Position numbers and translations under genes: made by a program. Below, in pieces: positions 1 to 9,234 of a stretch of 64,000 nt of DNA (positions are counted from its first letter, which is position 1; every line of letters starts with the position of its first letter). The DNA comes from Myxococcota bacterium (GTDB lineage: Bacteria > Myxococcota_A > Bradymonadia > UBA7976 > UBA1532). The notes below the pieces were generated by a model, which saw nothing but the letters and a program-made list of their open reading frames with translations, was not told the origin of the DNA and did not search any database. The stretch is from contig CAUJDF010000090.1 in NCBI GenBank assembly GCA_963169045.1, positions 1-64,000 on the forward strand. The letters are read 5' to 3'.

Positions 1-20
1 CGGCCGCGGCGGCGTCGCTC

Positions 21-72
21 GGCGAATTTCGGTCTCGACGTGCGTCAAGCACGCCTTCGACCGAAATTCGCC
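21..72. repeat. nested palindrome (cruciform-type inverted repeat)
   Basis: Positions 21-34 and 59-72 are perfect 14-bp inverted repeats (GGCGAATTTCGGTC against its complement). Inside the loop lies a second perfect stem, 39-43 with 49-53. The arms are unusually A/T-rich for this DNA. No gene covers it. It could be an extrachromosomal-type repeat, a terminator for a gene left of the window, or a mobile palindromic element. Confidence 0.7.
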
Positions 73-130
73 TCGCTCCTTGCCGCGTCTCGGTCGTTGC
101 TCGGCCTCGTCGACGCCGAAATGGCGAAAC
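62..130. repeat. dispersed palindromic repeat, copy 1
   Basis: The 42-nt core at 89-130 matches 48987-49028 with a single difference, about 49 kb away. The core ends with CGCCGAAATGGCGAAAC. In copy 2 the whole element is a clean nested inverted repeat; here the left arm has drifted (CGAAATTCGCC in place of CGAGTTTCGCC), so this copy looks decayed. Both copies lie outside recognised genes. Confidence 0.65.
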
Positions 131-145
131 CCGAGTCTGAGCGAC

Positions 146-226
146 GTGGCGGCGCTGCGCCTCGATGCCATCTCGTTTGTCGTCGTGTTGATCGCGCTCG
201 TCGTCGTCGCCGTGCGCGCGCTCTAG
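146..226 (+). CDS. possible 26-residue single-span membrane peptide
   Basis: A GTG-started frame encodes a short peptide whose last 18 residues are almost entirely V, I, L, A and F (SFVVVLIALVVVAVRAL), ending at TAG 224-226. That is a credible single transmembrane helix. The frame is open further upstream through the palindromic repeats, so the start is uncertain. No family is recognised and no good ribosome binding site is visible. It could be chance in GC-rich DNA. Confidence 0.27.
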   Translation: MAALRLDAISFVVVLIALVVVAVRAL

Positions 227-370
227 AACCTGCGCCGGCGCGACGTCCCGCGCCTCTCGGCGCTCACGTGGAGGGGCGCGGCCACTCGTCCTGCTCCTAG
301 GCCTCGCGCTGCAGCACGTTCGGCATTCCGGCTGACGCGACGCCCGGCGGCAGCGTGAGGACGAACGCCC
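227..370. other. no gene seen between the small ORF and hemF
   Basis: Nothing convincing is seen here. A weak 6-bp stem (GTGAGG 355-360 with CCTCAC 369-374) overlaps the hemF stop and could help end hemF transcription, but it has no T tract. Confidence 0.4.
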
Positions 371-1252
371 TCACACCCACTCGCGCGGCCTCAGGTAGTC
401 GGACAGGCGGGCCTCGGGCGTGCCGGGATCCGCGTGCCAGTCGTACTTCCAGCGCGCGATCGGCGGCAGCGACATGAGGATGGACTCGACGCGGCCGTTC
501 GTCTGCAGGCCGAAGTGGGTGCCGCGGTCGTAGATCAGGTTGAACTCGACGTAGCGGCCGCGCCGCCACTGCTGGAACTCGCGCTCGCGCTCGGTGTAGG
601 GCGTGGCGCGGCGCCGCTCGGCGATCGGCAGGAAGGCCGGCAGGAAGGCCTCGCCCGCCGAGGTCACGAACGCGAACAGCCCGTCGAGGTCGTGGGTGGC
701 ATCGGGCTTCAGGTGGTCGAAGAAGATGCCACCGACGCCGCGTGTCTCGCCGCGGTGCGGCAGGAAGAAGTACTCGTCGCACCACTTCTTGAACCGCGGG
801 TAGTACGCGGCGTCGTGGCGGTCGCAGGCCGCCTTCAAGGTGGCATGGAAGTGGCTCGCGTCCTCGTCGAAGGGATACGACGGCGTGAGATCGGCGCCGC
901 CGCCGAACCAGCGCTCCGCGCCGCCGCGGATCATGCGGAAGTTGGCGTGCACGGTCGGCACGTACGGGTTGCGCGGGTGCAGCACGAGGCTGACGCCGCT
1001 GGCCCAGAACGTGGCGCCCTCGCCGCCGAGCTGCTTCGCCATCGCCGCGGGGACGGGGCCCCACACCTCGCTGAAGTTCACGCCGCCCTTCTCGAGCAGC
1101 TCGCCGCCCTCGAGGACGCGCGACTCGCCGCCGCCCCCCTCGGGGCGAGTCCACGCGTCGCGCCGGAAGCGCGCCGTCGGCTCGAGCGCCTCGAGCGCGG
1201 TGGTGATCTCGTCCTGCAGGCGGCGGAAAAGGGCAGCGGCGCGTTGCTCCAC
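371..1252 (-). CDS. hemF: oxygen-dependent coproporphyrinogen III oxidase
   Basis: Cytoplasmic haem-pathway enzyme that oxidatively decarboxylates coproporphyrinogen III to protoporphyrinogen IX using O2. The 293 residues match the usual family length, and family signature stretches are present ([12 protein letters not shown] near residue 115; [18 protein letters not shown] near 165-185; a C-terminal [19 protein letters not shown] region). The GTG start at 1250-1252 is fixed by a strong GGAGG seven bases upstream. It is the last gene of a minus-strand run: the methyltransferase upstream stops 21 nt before this start. The O2-dependent form implies an aerobic or facultative organism. Confidence 0.96.
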   Translation of the reverse strand: MEQRAAALFRRLQDEITTALEALEPTARFRRDAWTRPEGGGGESRVLEGGELLEKGGVNFSEVWGPVPAAMAKQLGGEGATFWASGVSLVLHPRNPYVPTVHANFRMIRGGAERWFGGGADLTPSYPFDEDASHFHATLKAACDRHDAAYYPRFKKWCDEYFFLPHRGETRGVGGIFFDHLKPDATHDLDGLFAFVTSAGEAFLPAFLPIAERRRATPYTEREREFQQWRRGRYVEFNLIYDRGTHFGLQTNGRVESILMSLPPIARWKYDWHADPGTPEARLSDYLRPREWV

Positions 1253-1273
1253 GGTCGACCTCCGCCGGCGACT

Positions 1274-1951
1274 CTACGCCAGCTCGCGGGGCGCCGGCTC
1301 GCCGAAGAGCAGGCGGTTCTTGGGCGTGACCTCGGCGGGGATCGTCTGCGTGTGCACGTGGTAGCCGGCGGCGCGCAGGCGGGCGGCGCGGGTGAGGTCG
1401 ACGGCGAGCGCGCCGTCCACCCAGCCCGACAGGCCGCCATCGTCGCACTTGCCGAGCGCCTGGCAGCAAGGCAGGACGGCGACCCGCGCCCGCGCCGCGA
1501 GCGCCACGTCGAGGACGCGGTCCGTCAGCGGTCCGCAGGCGTGCACCGAGACGACGAGCGCCTCGGACGGGACCTCGAGCGCCTCGAACTTCTCGCGCGC
1601 GAACCGGACGCGGCCCGCGAGCCGCGGCCAGCGCGCGCTCAGCACCTCGGCCAGGCGCGCGGCGCTCTTCGGCTCGCGCTTGTCGACGCACACCGCCCAC
1701 GGCGTCGTGTCGTCGAGCAGCAAGAGCGCCCAGGCGACGAGGCCATGCCCGGCGGCGAGGTCGAAGACCGGCCCGCCGCGGAAGCGCCGCCGCACGCGCC
1801 GCGCCACCTCCCACGCCTCGTAGAGCTCCTTGCGCGGCAGACACTCCGCCTCGCAGACGGCGCGGGCGAGCCCGCCGAACAGCGTGTCCGCCGGGAAGCG
1901 GTCGAAGTCGCGCGGCGTCAGGCGCCGGCGCAGGCCGGGATCGAACTGCAT
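1274..1951 (-). CDS. METTL25-like SAM-dependent methyltransferase (short form)
   Basis: A 225-residue Rossmann-type methyltransferase. Visible motifs are the SAM-binding loop FDLAAGHG (63-70), HACG (137-140), a Cys-Cys pair (162-163, PCC) and the C-terminal TPKNRLLFGEP. HACG, Cys-Cys and a P(K/R)N tail are also found in the gene at 3001-4224, so the two look like paralogues; the pattern resembles the Methyltransf_32/METTL25 group. The substrate is unknown. Its ATG overlaps the patatin stop by one base (TGATG), so translation is probably coupled to patatin and it is likely co-transcribed with hemF. Confidence 0.85.
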   Translation of the reverse strand: MQFDPGLRRRLTPRDFDRFPADTLFGGLARAVCEAECLPRKELYEAWEVARRVRRRFRGGPVFDLAAGHGLVAWALLLLDDTTPWAVCVDKREPKSAARLAEVLSARWPRLAGRVRFAREKFEALEVPSEALVVSVHACGPLTDRVLDVALAARARVAVLPCCQALGKCDDGGLSGWVDGALAVDLTRAARLRAAGYHVHTQTIPAEVTPKNRLLFGEPAPRELA

Positions 1952-2679
1952 CAGGTCCCCAGGAGCCGGCGGCCCGCGTGCCAGCCCTCCTCGAGCGCCG
2001 CCTCCATGCGGTCGGTCGCGAAGTCCCAGCTCTTGATCGCGAGCGGGCGGCGCGGGTGCACCACGTGGACGCGCGCGCCGGCGAACGCCGGTCGCCAGCG
2101 CCGCGCCCGCAGGCTCTTGAACGCGTGCCCGTCGGCTGCCGGCGTCACCGCGATGACCTCGGTGGCGCCGCGCTCGACGGCGAGGCCCACCGGGAGGTTG
2201 TCGACGAGGCCCCCGTCGACGATCACCTCGCCCCGGTGGCGGACGGGGCGACCATAGATGACCGGAAGGAAACAGGAGCCGAGCACGGGCTCGATCATCG
2301 AGGCCTCGGTGCGGCTCGAGTAGACGCGCGGGCGCAGGCCGCGCAGCGCGGTCGCCACGACGACGGCCTCCACGTCGCGCGCACGCAGGTCGAGGCCGCC
2401 GATCGCGTCGGTGACGGCGCGGCGCAGGATGGTGCTCATGTCGAAGGGCGAGCGGTTGACGTGCGCGCGGTGGAGCGCGAGCACCGGCCGGCCCGCGAGC
2501 GCGCGCCAGAGCTGCGGGAGCGACGGGCCGAGGCCGGCGGCGATCGCGACCGCGCAGACGGCGCCCGAGGACGTGCCGGCCGCGACGCGCAGCGGCAGCC
2601 CGGCCTCGGTGAGCGCCGCGGCGACGCCCGCGTGGAACGCCGCCCGGCACGCACATCCCTCGAAGGCGATGCCCAGCAT
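1951..2679 (-). CDS. patatin-like phospholipase
   Basis: A 242-residue hydrolase of the patatin fold, predicted to cleave acyl esters of lipids with a Ser-Asp dyad. The nucleophile elbow GTSSG gives Ser37 and the DGG motif gives Asp155 (VDGGLVDNLPVG). The N-terminal oxyanion region reads FEGCACRAAFHAG, where the usual Gly-rich GGGxRG is degenerate; this may reduce activity. ATG 2677-2679 is chosen because the fold starts there, although the frame stays open upstream through the tandem repeat. No signal peptide is seen. A TATGCT hexamer lies 9 nt before the ATG, suggesting a very short leader. Confidence 0.88.
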   Translation of the reverse strand: MLGIAFEGCACRAAFHAGVAAALTEAGLPLRVAAGTSSGAVCAVAIAAGLGPSLPQLWRALAGRPVLALHRAHVNRSPFDMSTILRRAVTDAIGGLDLRARDVEAVVVATALRGLRPRVYSSRTEASMIEPVLGSCFLPVIYGRPVRHRGEVIVDGGLVDNLPVGLAVERGATEVIAVTPAADGHAFKSLRARRWRPAFAGARVHVVHPRRPLAIKSWDFATDRMEAALEEGWHAGRRLLGT

Positions 2680-2694
2680 GCGGCGCGCAGCATA

Positions 2695-3000
2695 GCGCGA
2701 CTTCGCCGCGCGAGCGGCGCCGGAGCGCGAGGCCCGACTTGCGGCGCGCGGCGGCCCGGCCTGCGCTCGGCGGCGCACAGCACGGCGCGACTTCGCCGCG
2801 CGAGCGGCGCCGGAGCGCGAAGGCCCGGCTTGCGCTCGGCGGCGCACAGCACAGCGCGACTTCGCCGCGCGAGCGGCGCCGGAGCGCGAGGCCCGGCCTG
2901 CGCTCGGCGGCGCGCCGCACAGCGCGACCTCGCCGCGCGAGCGGCGCCGGAGCGCGAGGCCCGGCTTGCGCTCGGCGGCGCGCCGCGCGACCTTGCGCGC
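2695..3000. repeat. tandem repeat array, four units plus a partial one
   Basis: Units start at 2695, 2785, 2854, 2922 and 2985, each opening with GCGCGAC(T/C)T. The inner units are 69, 68 and 63 bp; the first is 90 bp because of an extra block. Each unit carries a hairpin, GCCGC-GCGA-GCGGC. The array fills the space between the divergent patatin and methyltransferase genes. Copies are directly abutting, so this is not a CRISPR array. It may hold a promoter or binding region or be a simple expansion. Confidence 0.85.
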
Positions 3001-4224
3001 GTGATCGATCACGAGGCGCTCGAGGAGGCCTGGTCCGAGGTGACGACGCTGCTGCGCGACTTCCGCGACGTGGTCGTCGAGCGGCAGGCGTTGGCGGGTC
3101 CGCCCGGCTGGGCGGCGCGGCGCGGGTGGACGCCGTTCGTGCAGGCGCTGCCCGAGGCGCTGGTGGACGAGGCCGGGCGCGCCGGCCTCGAGCGGTGCCT
3201 GCCGGACGACGCGCCGCCGGATCTGCGCGCGCGGGCCGCGGCGTCGCGGCGTGTTGTGGACCGCCTCGAGGCGACGCCCGCGCCGGCGCCGGTGACGACG
3301 CGGGGCACGTCGCCGCGAAAGGGCAGTCAGATCGCGGCCTTCGCCGAGGCGGTCGCCGAGCTCGCGGCGCGCTCGGCGCGCGTCGTCGACGTCGGATCGG
3401 GGCACGGCCACCTCACGCGGCACCTGGCGCGGGTCGGCGGGCGGCCGGTGCTGGGGCTCGAGATCGACCCGGCGCGCGTCGCGGTGGCGGCGCGCCGGGC
3501 CGAGGCCGAGGGGCTCGGCCCCCCGGCGCTCGGACCCGTCGACTTCGCGACCTGCGACGTCCTCGCGGAGGGGCTGGCGCTGCGGTCCGGCGACCTCGCG
3601 GTGGGCCTGCACGCGTGCGGCGCGCTCGGCGACGCGCTGGTGACGGCCGCCGCGACCGCCGGCGCCGGGGTGGCGCTCGTCTCGTGCTGCTTCCAGAAGG
3701 TCCGCGGCGCCGAGCGCGCGCCGCTCTCGACCGACGACGCGGCGCTGCGGTTCCCGCGGGCGGTGATGAGCCTCGCCCACCGGACCCCGGGGGAGGAGGG
3801 CGTGGCCGGCACGCTGGACGAGCGCCGGGCCGCGCGCCGGCGGCGGCTCGCGCTGTACGTGCTGCTGCGCGCGCGCGGCGTCGCGCTGGCGCAGGGCGAC
3901 GAGATGCGCGGCATCAACCGCCGGCAGGCCTACGGCGACCTCGCCACGCTCGCCGCCCGCGCGTGGCCGATCCACCTGCCCGGCGCGCCCCCGCCCGCCG
4001 CCGCCGAGCTCACCGCCGCCGCCGAGGCCGCCGCCGCCGCCGATCACGACCTGTCGCGGTACGGCGCGGTGCGTTCGATGCTGTCGCGACCGCTCGAGAC
4101 GTTCGTCGTGCTCGATCGCGCGCGCGTCCTCGCCGCGGCCGGCCACCGCGTGTCCGTGCGCGCGCTCTTCCCGCCGGCGGTGAGCCCCCGCAACCTGTTG
4201 CTCCTCGCGGACCCGCGCAATTGA
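3001..4224 (+). CDS. METTL25-like SAM-dependent methyltransferase (long form)
   Basis: A 407-residue protein with an N-terminal helical part (about 1-100), the lead-in TSPRKGSQI (103-111), a SAM loop VVDVGSGHGHLTRHLA (128-143), an acidic partner EID (154-156), LHACG (203-207), a Cys-Cys pair (229-230) and a C-terminal SPRNLLLLADP. This pattern matches the METTL25/Methyltransf_32 group; the substrate is not known. The GTG at 3001 directly follows the tandem repeat and is the only reasonable start before VIDHEALEEAW. It diverges from patatin and the shorter paralogue. The extended C-terminal half is Ala-rich. Confidence 0.83.
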   Translation: MIDHEALEEAWSEVTTLLRDFRDVVVERQALAGPPGWAARRGWTPFVQALPEALVDEAGRAGLERCLPDDAPPDLRARAAASRRVVDRLEATPAPAPVTTRGTSPRKGSQIAAFAEAVAELAARSARVVDVGSGHGHLTRHLARVGGRPVLGLEIDPARVAVAARRAEAEGLGPPALGPVDFATCDVLAEGLALRSGDLAVGLHACGALGDALVTAAATAGAGVALVSCCFQKVRGAERAPLSTDDAALRFPRAVMSLAHRTPGEEGVAGTLDERRAARRRRLALYVLLRARGVALAQGDEMRGINRRQAYGDLATLAARAWPIHLPGAPPPAAAELTAAAEAAAAADHDLSRYGAVRSMLSRPLETFVVLDRARVLAAAGHRVSVRALFPPAVSPRNLLLLADPRN

Positions 4225-4256
4225 CTCGACCCGCCGGATCGACGAAGGATCACGCG

Positions 4257-5270
4257 ATGTCCCGTCTTGGCCCGACGTGCGCGGCGGCCCTGGTGGCGCT
4301 GTCCGCCTGCAGCCTCGTCCTCGAGGACCCGACGCCGTTCCAGGTGTCGCGCCCCGACGCGGACGTCGACGCCGAGGTCGACGCGGCGCCCGACGCGTTC
4401 GTCCCCGACGCCTGGGTGCCGCCGCGGCGCCCCGTGCCCGACGCCGCGCGCCCCGATCCCGACGCCGCGCGCCCTGACGACGACGCCGCGCGCCCCGATC
4501 CTGACGCCGCCAGGCCGGACGCGCAGGCACCCGACGCCTGCGTCCCCGCCGACACGGAGACCTGCAACGGCGACGACGACGACTGCGACGGCCGCGTCGA
4601 CGAGGGCGTCACCGCCGACGAGATCTGCAACGGCGCCGACGACGACTGCGACGGCGAGATCGACGAGACCGATCCGCGCCTCTGCACGCCCTGCGGGCCC
4701 CCGAACGCCCGCGGCGTGTGCGGCACCGGCGCGTTCGTCTGCCTGCGCGGCGCGCTCGTGTGCGCGGCGCGGCTCCCCGAGGCCGGGCCCGCGCTCGCCT
4801 GCAACCTGCGCGACGACGACTGCGACGGCGTCCTCGACGAGGCCGGCGAGGCCGTGCGCGCGCGCTCGCCCGACGAGCAGGCCGTCGTCGACCGCTGCGG
4901 CGCGGCGCCCGCGCTCCCGGTCGAGTGCGACGACGACCCGCGTGTCGTCGGCTGCCTCGAGGCCCACGCCTGCGTCGACCCGGGTTGTCGCCTCAACTGC
5001 TTCGACGAGCACGCCGGTGTCGAGCAGGCCTGCGACGATGGCTGCGAGACCACCCGCCCGAACGACCCCGCCAGCAAGGCCGCGTGTCGCGGAAACTGCC
5101 GCGCGGCCCTGCGCCAGAGTCTCGACGACTGCCTCGCCGCGTGTGCGCGCAACGTCCCGGCCGACGCGTCGCGCTGGCGCTGCGACGGCGGCGAGGGCGG
5201 CCCCCTCTGCACCGCCCTCGACTGCCCGGCCGGCACGCACGCCGACGGCCCGCGCTGCGTGACGGACTAG
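4257..5270 (+). CDS. Asp- and Cys-rich lipoprotein with MopE-type motifs
   Basis: A 337-residue predicted lipoprotein; the signal ends LVALSAC, giving lipidated Cys18. An Ala-Arg-Pro-Asp repeat (roughly 65-95, repeated DAARPDPDAARPD) is followed by three MopE-like motifs of the form CNxxDDDCDGxxDE (two near 105-135, one near 180), which usually bind metal. The remainder is Cys-rich, suggesting disulfides outside the cytoplasm. Such proteins are common in Myxococcota surfaces, and their functions are mostly unknown. ATG 4257 lies 32 nt after the methyltransferase stop. Confidence 0.85.
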   Translation: MSRLGPTCAAALVALSACSLVLEDPTPFQVSRPDADVDAEVDAAPDAFVPDAWVPPRRPVPDAARPDPDAARPDDDAARPDPDAARPDAQAPDACVPADTETCNGDDDDCDGRVDEGVTADEICNGADDDCDGEIDETDPRLCTPCGPPNARGVCGTGAFVCLRGALVCAARLPEAGPALACNLRDDDCDGVLDEAGEAVRARSPDEQAVVDRCGAAPALPVECDDDPRVVGCLEAHACVDPGCRLNCFDEHAGVEQACDDGCETTRPNDPASKAACRGNCRAALRQSLDDCLAACARNVPADASRWRCDGGEGGPLCTALDCPAGTHADGPRCVTD

Positions 5271-5277
5271 GCAAGCA

Positions 5278-6387
5278 GTGCTCTTCTGCCCCATCTGCGA
5301 CTCGATCTTCCCGCCGGGCTTCGCCGAGCGCTGCCCCGACGACGGATCGCTGCTGCACAAGCTCGGAGACGACACCGGAGCGCCCGTGTACGCGCCGGGC
5401 ACGGTGCTCGCGGGCAAATACGAGCTGCTCGACGAGCTCGAGCGCCGCGGCGGCGCCGGGCGCACCTTCCGCGCCCGCCAGACCAACCTCGACCGCGTCG
5501 TCGAGCTGCGCGTCCTGCCGAATGACACGTTGACGCGCCCGGTCGATCACGCGCGTTTCCAGCGCGAGGTCGCCACGTGGGCGCGTCTCCGCTCCGACCA
5601 CGTCGTGCGCCTGTACGACTCGGGCTTCACGGAGTCGAACGCGCCCTACCTCGCGCTCGAGGCCGTGCCGGGCGGGTCGCTCGGCCAACGCCTGCGCGAC
5701 CAGGGGCCGCTGCCGTTCGACATGGTCGAGGCCGCCGCGGAGCAGGTGCTGCAGGCGTTGCAGGCCGCCCACGAGGCGGCGGTGCTGCACCGCGACGTGA
5801 CGCCGGACGCCATCGTGCTCGGCCGCCGCGCCGACGGCACCATCCAGTGCCGCCTCACCGGCTTCGGCCTCGCCAAGCACCTCGGCGAGGGCGACGACGA
5901 CCCCACCGCCATCACGATGACCGGGCACGCCGTCGGCAACCCGGCGTACATGGCGCCCGAGACCATCCTTCAGGGCGTGCTCGACCCGCGCACCGACCTG
6001 TACGCGCTCGGCGTGACGCTGTACGAGCTCGCGGCGGGCCGCCGCCCGTTCCCCGGCACGACGCTGTCCGAGATGCTGCACGCCCACGTCCAGGGCCGCC
6101 CCGATCCGCTCGAGCGTCACCGCCCGGACGCGCCGCTCGGCCTGCGCCGCTTCATCGAGCGCCTGCTGGCGCGCGACGCCGACGAGCGCTACCAGAGCGC
6201 GGAGCAGGCGCTCAACGCGCTGCGCAGCTCGCTCGCCGCCTGGCCCGATCCGCCGGCGATGGCGATCCCCGTCGGGCGCCCCGCCGACCTTCAGCCGCGG
6301 CGAGCGTCGAAGAAGTACGTGGTGTTCGTGGTGGCGGGGCTCGGGGCGGTGGGGCTCGGCGCGCTGCTGGGGCTGCTCTTGCGCTGA
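5278..6387 (+). CDS. kinase-fold protein lacking catalytic residues (predicted pseudokinase)
   Basis: A 369-residue protein with an N-terminal zinc-ribbon-like segment (CPIC, then CPDD, residues 4-22), a Hanks-type Ser/Thr kinase fold (about 47-322) and a C-terminal membrane helix (347-368). Key positions are changed: the Gly loop reads ERRGGAGRT, the beta-3 Lys is Arg78 (VELRVLP), the catalytic-loop Lys and Asn are Thr175 and Ala178 (HRDVTPDA), and DFG is GFG (Gly195). APE and the D-x-YALG region remain. Phosphotransfer is therefore unlikely; it may act as a scaffold or sensor. The start is GTG, seven nt after the lipoprotein stop. Its layout matches the active kinase at 9235-10389, so it is probably a diverged paralogue. 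Confidence 0.9.
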   Translation: MLFCPICDSIFPPGFAERCPDDGSLLHKLGDDTGAPVYAPGTVLAGKYELLDELERRGGAGRTFRARQTNLDRVVELRVLPNDTLTRPVDHARFQREVATWARLRSDHVVRLYDSGFTESNAPYLALEAVPGGSLGQRLRDQGPLPFDMVEAAAEQVLQALQAAHEAAVLHRDVTPDAIVLGRRADGTIQCRLTGFGLAKHLGEGDDDPTAITMTGHAVGNPAYMAPETILQGVLDPRTDLYALGVTLYELAAGRRPFPGTTLSEMLHAHVQGRPDPLERHRPDAPLGLRRFIERLLARDADERYQSAEQALNALRSSLAAWPDPPAMAIPVGRPADLQPRRASKKYVVFVVAGLGAVGLGALLGLLLR

Positions 6388-6391
6388 CGGA

Positions 6392-6697
6392 TCAGGGCGA
6401 GGGGCCGAGCACCTCGGCGGGCTCGTCTTCGTCGGGCAGCTCGAAGCCGCCGGGCGGCATGCCCGGACCGGGATCCCAGCCGCCGGGCGGATCGATCCGG
6501 GTGCACGTGGTGCCGACGCGCAGCACGAGCTCGGCGTTGTCGGCGATGTTCGCGTCGGCGTCGACCACGGCCGTCTCGAGGATGCGTCGTTCCGTGGCGG
6601 TCAGCGAGTCGTCGCAGGCGCCGGTGAGCTCCAGCGCCGCCTGGGCCGGCGCGGCGGCGAACAGCAGGGACAGGGCGAGCCGGGTGAGGAGCCGCAT
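6392..6697 (-). CDS. small secreted protein of unknown function
   Basis: A 101-residue protein with a clear signal peptide (MRLLTRLALSLLFAAAPAQA, cleavage after residue 20), a short mature domain with two Cys (28 and 65) and a Pro/Gly/Asp-rich tail. No family is recognised. It is 89 nt downstream of the TPR/PEGA gene on the same strand and may be the last member of that kinase operon. It converges with the pseudokinase gene, with only 4 nt between the two stop codons. Confidence 0.7.
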   Translation of the reverse strand: MRLLTRLALSLLFAAAPAQAALELTGACDDSLTATERRILETAVVDADANIADNAELVLRVGTTCTRIDPPGGWDPGPGMPPGGFELPDEDEPAEVLGPSP

Positions 6698-6786
6698 CGG
6701 GTGTCTCCCTCCGTATGGCGCGAGGTGCGCTCGAGGGGGGGTCGCTGCGGGGGGCGCCGTCTGACGCGGCGTCTCGAGAACGTGTG

Positions 6787-7833
6787 TCAGTCGGGCCAGA
6801 GGAGCCAGGTGGCGCCGCCGACCACGAGGACGCCGCCCGAGCCCCACAGGACGTCGGAGAGGGTGCGGCGCGTGTCCATCTCGTGGACGAGGTCGTCATA
6901 GCGGTCGCGGTCGGCGGGATCGCCGCTCGTGCGCGCGATCTTGTCGGCGGCGTCCCGCGAGTCGACGGCCTTGGCGCCGAACCAGCCGCCGACACCCGCG
7001 GCGACGACGCCGGCGCCGATCATCGTCCAGCCGGGCCACATCGGCCGCTCGGAGGCGGCGCCGGGCGCGGGGCCCACGAGCACCAGCGGCAGGCGCCGCT
7101 CGAGGTGCTGGCCGTCCTCGACGGTGACGGTGCTGACCTGCGGCGCGTAGCCCGGCTTGCGGACCTCGAGCACGTAGGTGCGCGCGTCGACCTGGAAGCT
7201 CTCGAGCGGGGTCGTGCCGACGGCCTCGCCGTTGAGGACCACCTCGGCCCCCGCGGGATCGGTGTGGATCGAGAGCAGGCCGCCGACGGTGGCCGGGGTC
7301 AACACGACCTCGAGCAGGTGCTCCTGCCCGCGGACAGCGTTCACCGTGCGCGTGACCGGCGCGAGGTCCTGCAACTCGAGGTCGACCTGCCGGCGACCCG
7401 GCTCGACCTCGCCGCGCCACGGCGTGCGCCCGACCTCCTGGCCGTCGATGACCACCCGCGCCCCCGGCGGACGCGAGCGCACCTCGAGCTCGGGCCGCTT
7501 GAGCTTCGCCTCCACGCGATCGACGCAGGAGCGCGCCGCGAGGCGGGTCGGCGCCGGCGTCGTCGGCGCGTTCAGCGCGATCTTGCAGTGCAGCAGCGCC
7601 TCGTCGTAGCGGCCGAGCGCCTCGTGGCACCGGCCGATGTTCACGTCGAGGTTGGGGTGGGGGACGATGCGGTTGGCCTTCTCGAACTTCTCGAGCGCTT
7701 CCGCGTGCTTGCCGTCGCGGAAGAGGTCGGCGGCCTCGGCGGACAGCTGCCGCGCGCGGGCCACCTCGGCGTCGCTCGCAGCGTAGGCGAGCGGCGCGGT
7801 CAGCAGGAGGAGCAGGAAGACGAGACGCCTCAC
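6787..7833 (-). CDS. TPR and double-PEGA periplasmic protein
   Basis: A 348-residue protein with a signal sequence (RRLVFLLLLLTAPLAYA), TPR-like helices (about 25-90), two PEGA beta-domains (about 115-180 and 185-255, with PPGARVVIDG and PAGAEVVLNG) and a glycine-rich hydrophobic segment (268-290) plus another at the C-terminus (334-346). PEGA domains are thought to be extracytoplasmic and to mediate surface or protein contacts. The GTG start at 7831-7833 is chosen because it opens the signal peptide. It follows the kinase gene by 8 nt, and that kinase also ends in a PEGA domain, so the pair probably works together across the membrane. Confidence 0.87.
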   Translation of the reverse strand: MRRLVFLLLLLTAPLAYAASDAEVARARQLSAEAADLFRDGKHAEALEKFEKANRIVPHPNLDVNIGRCHEALGRYDEALLHCKIALNAPTTPAPTRLAARSCVDRVEAKLKRPELEVRSRPPGARVVIDGQEVGRTPWRGEVEPGRRQVDLELQDLAPVTRTVNAVRGQEHLLEVVLTPATVGGLLSIHTDPAGAEVVLNGEAVGTTPLESFQVDARTYVLEVRKPGYAPQVSTVTVEDGQHLERRLPLVLVGPAPGAASERPMWPGWTMIGAGVVAAGVGGWFGAKAVDSRDAADKIARTSGDPADRDRYDDLVHEMDTRRTLSDVLWGSGGVLVVGGATWLLWPD

Positions 7834-7841
7834 CGCGCGAT

Positions 7842-9203
<1,362 letters not shown>

Positions 9204-9215
9204 CGGATGGCCGCG

Positions 9216-9223
9216 ATTATAAT
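9216..9223. promoter_or_regulatory. shared palindromic -10 element of divergent kinase genes
   Basis: GATTATAATC at 9215-9224 is a perfect palindrome carrying TATAAT on both strands (plus 9218-9223, minus 9216-9221). Only 31 nt separate the two start codons. The plus hexamer ends 11 nt before ATG 9235 and the minus one ends 12 nt before ATG 9203, so transcripts would have leaders of only a few bases. No good -35 box is seen for either direction. Confidence 0.65.
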
Positions 9224-9234
9224 CCCAAGTTCCG

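Noticed and set aside
355-374. terminator after hemF
   Set aside because: The stem is only 6 bp, overlaps the stop codon and lacks a T run.
2695-3000. tandem repeats as a CRISPR array
   Set aside because: Units abut without spacers and vary in length; no cas genes nearby.
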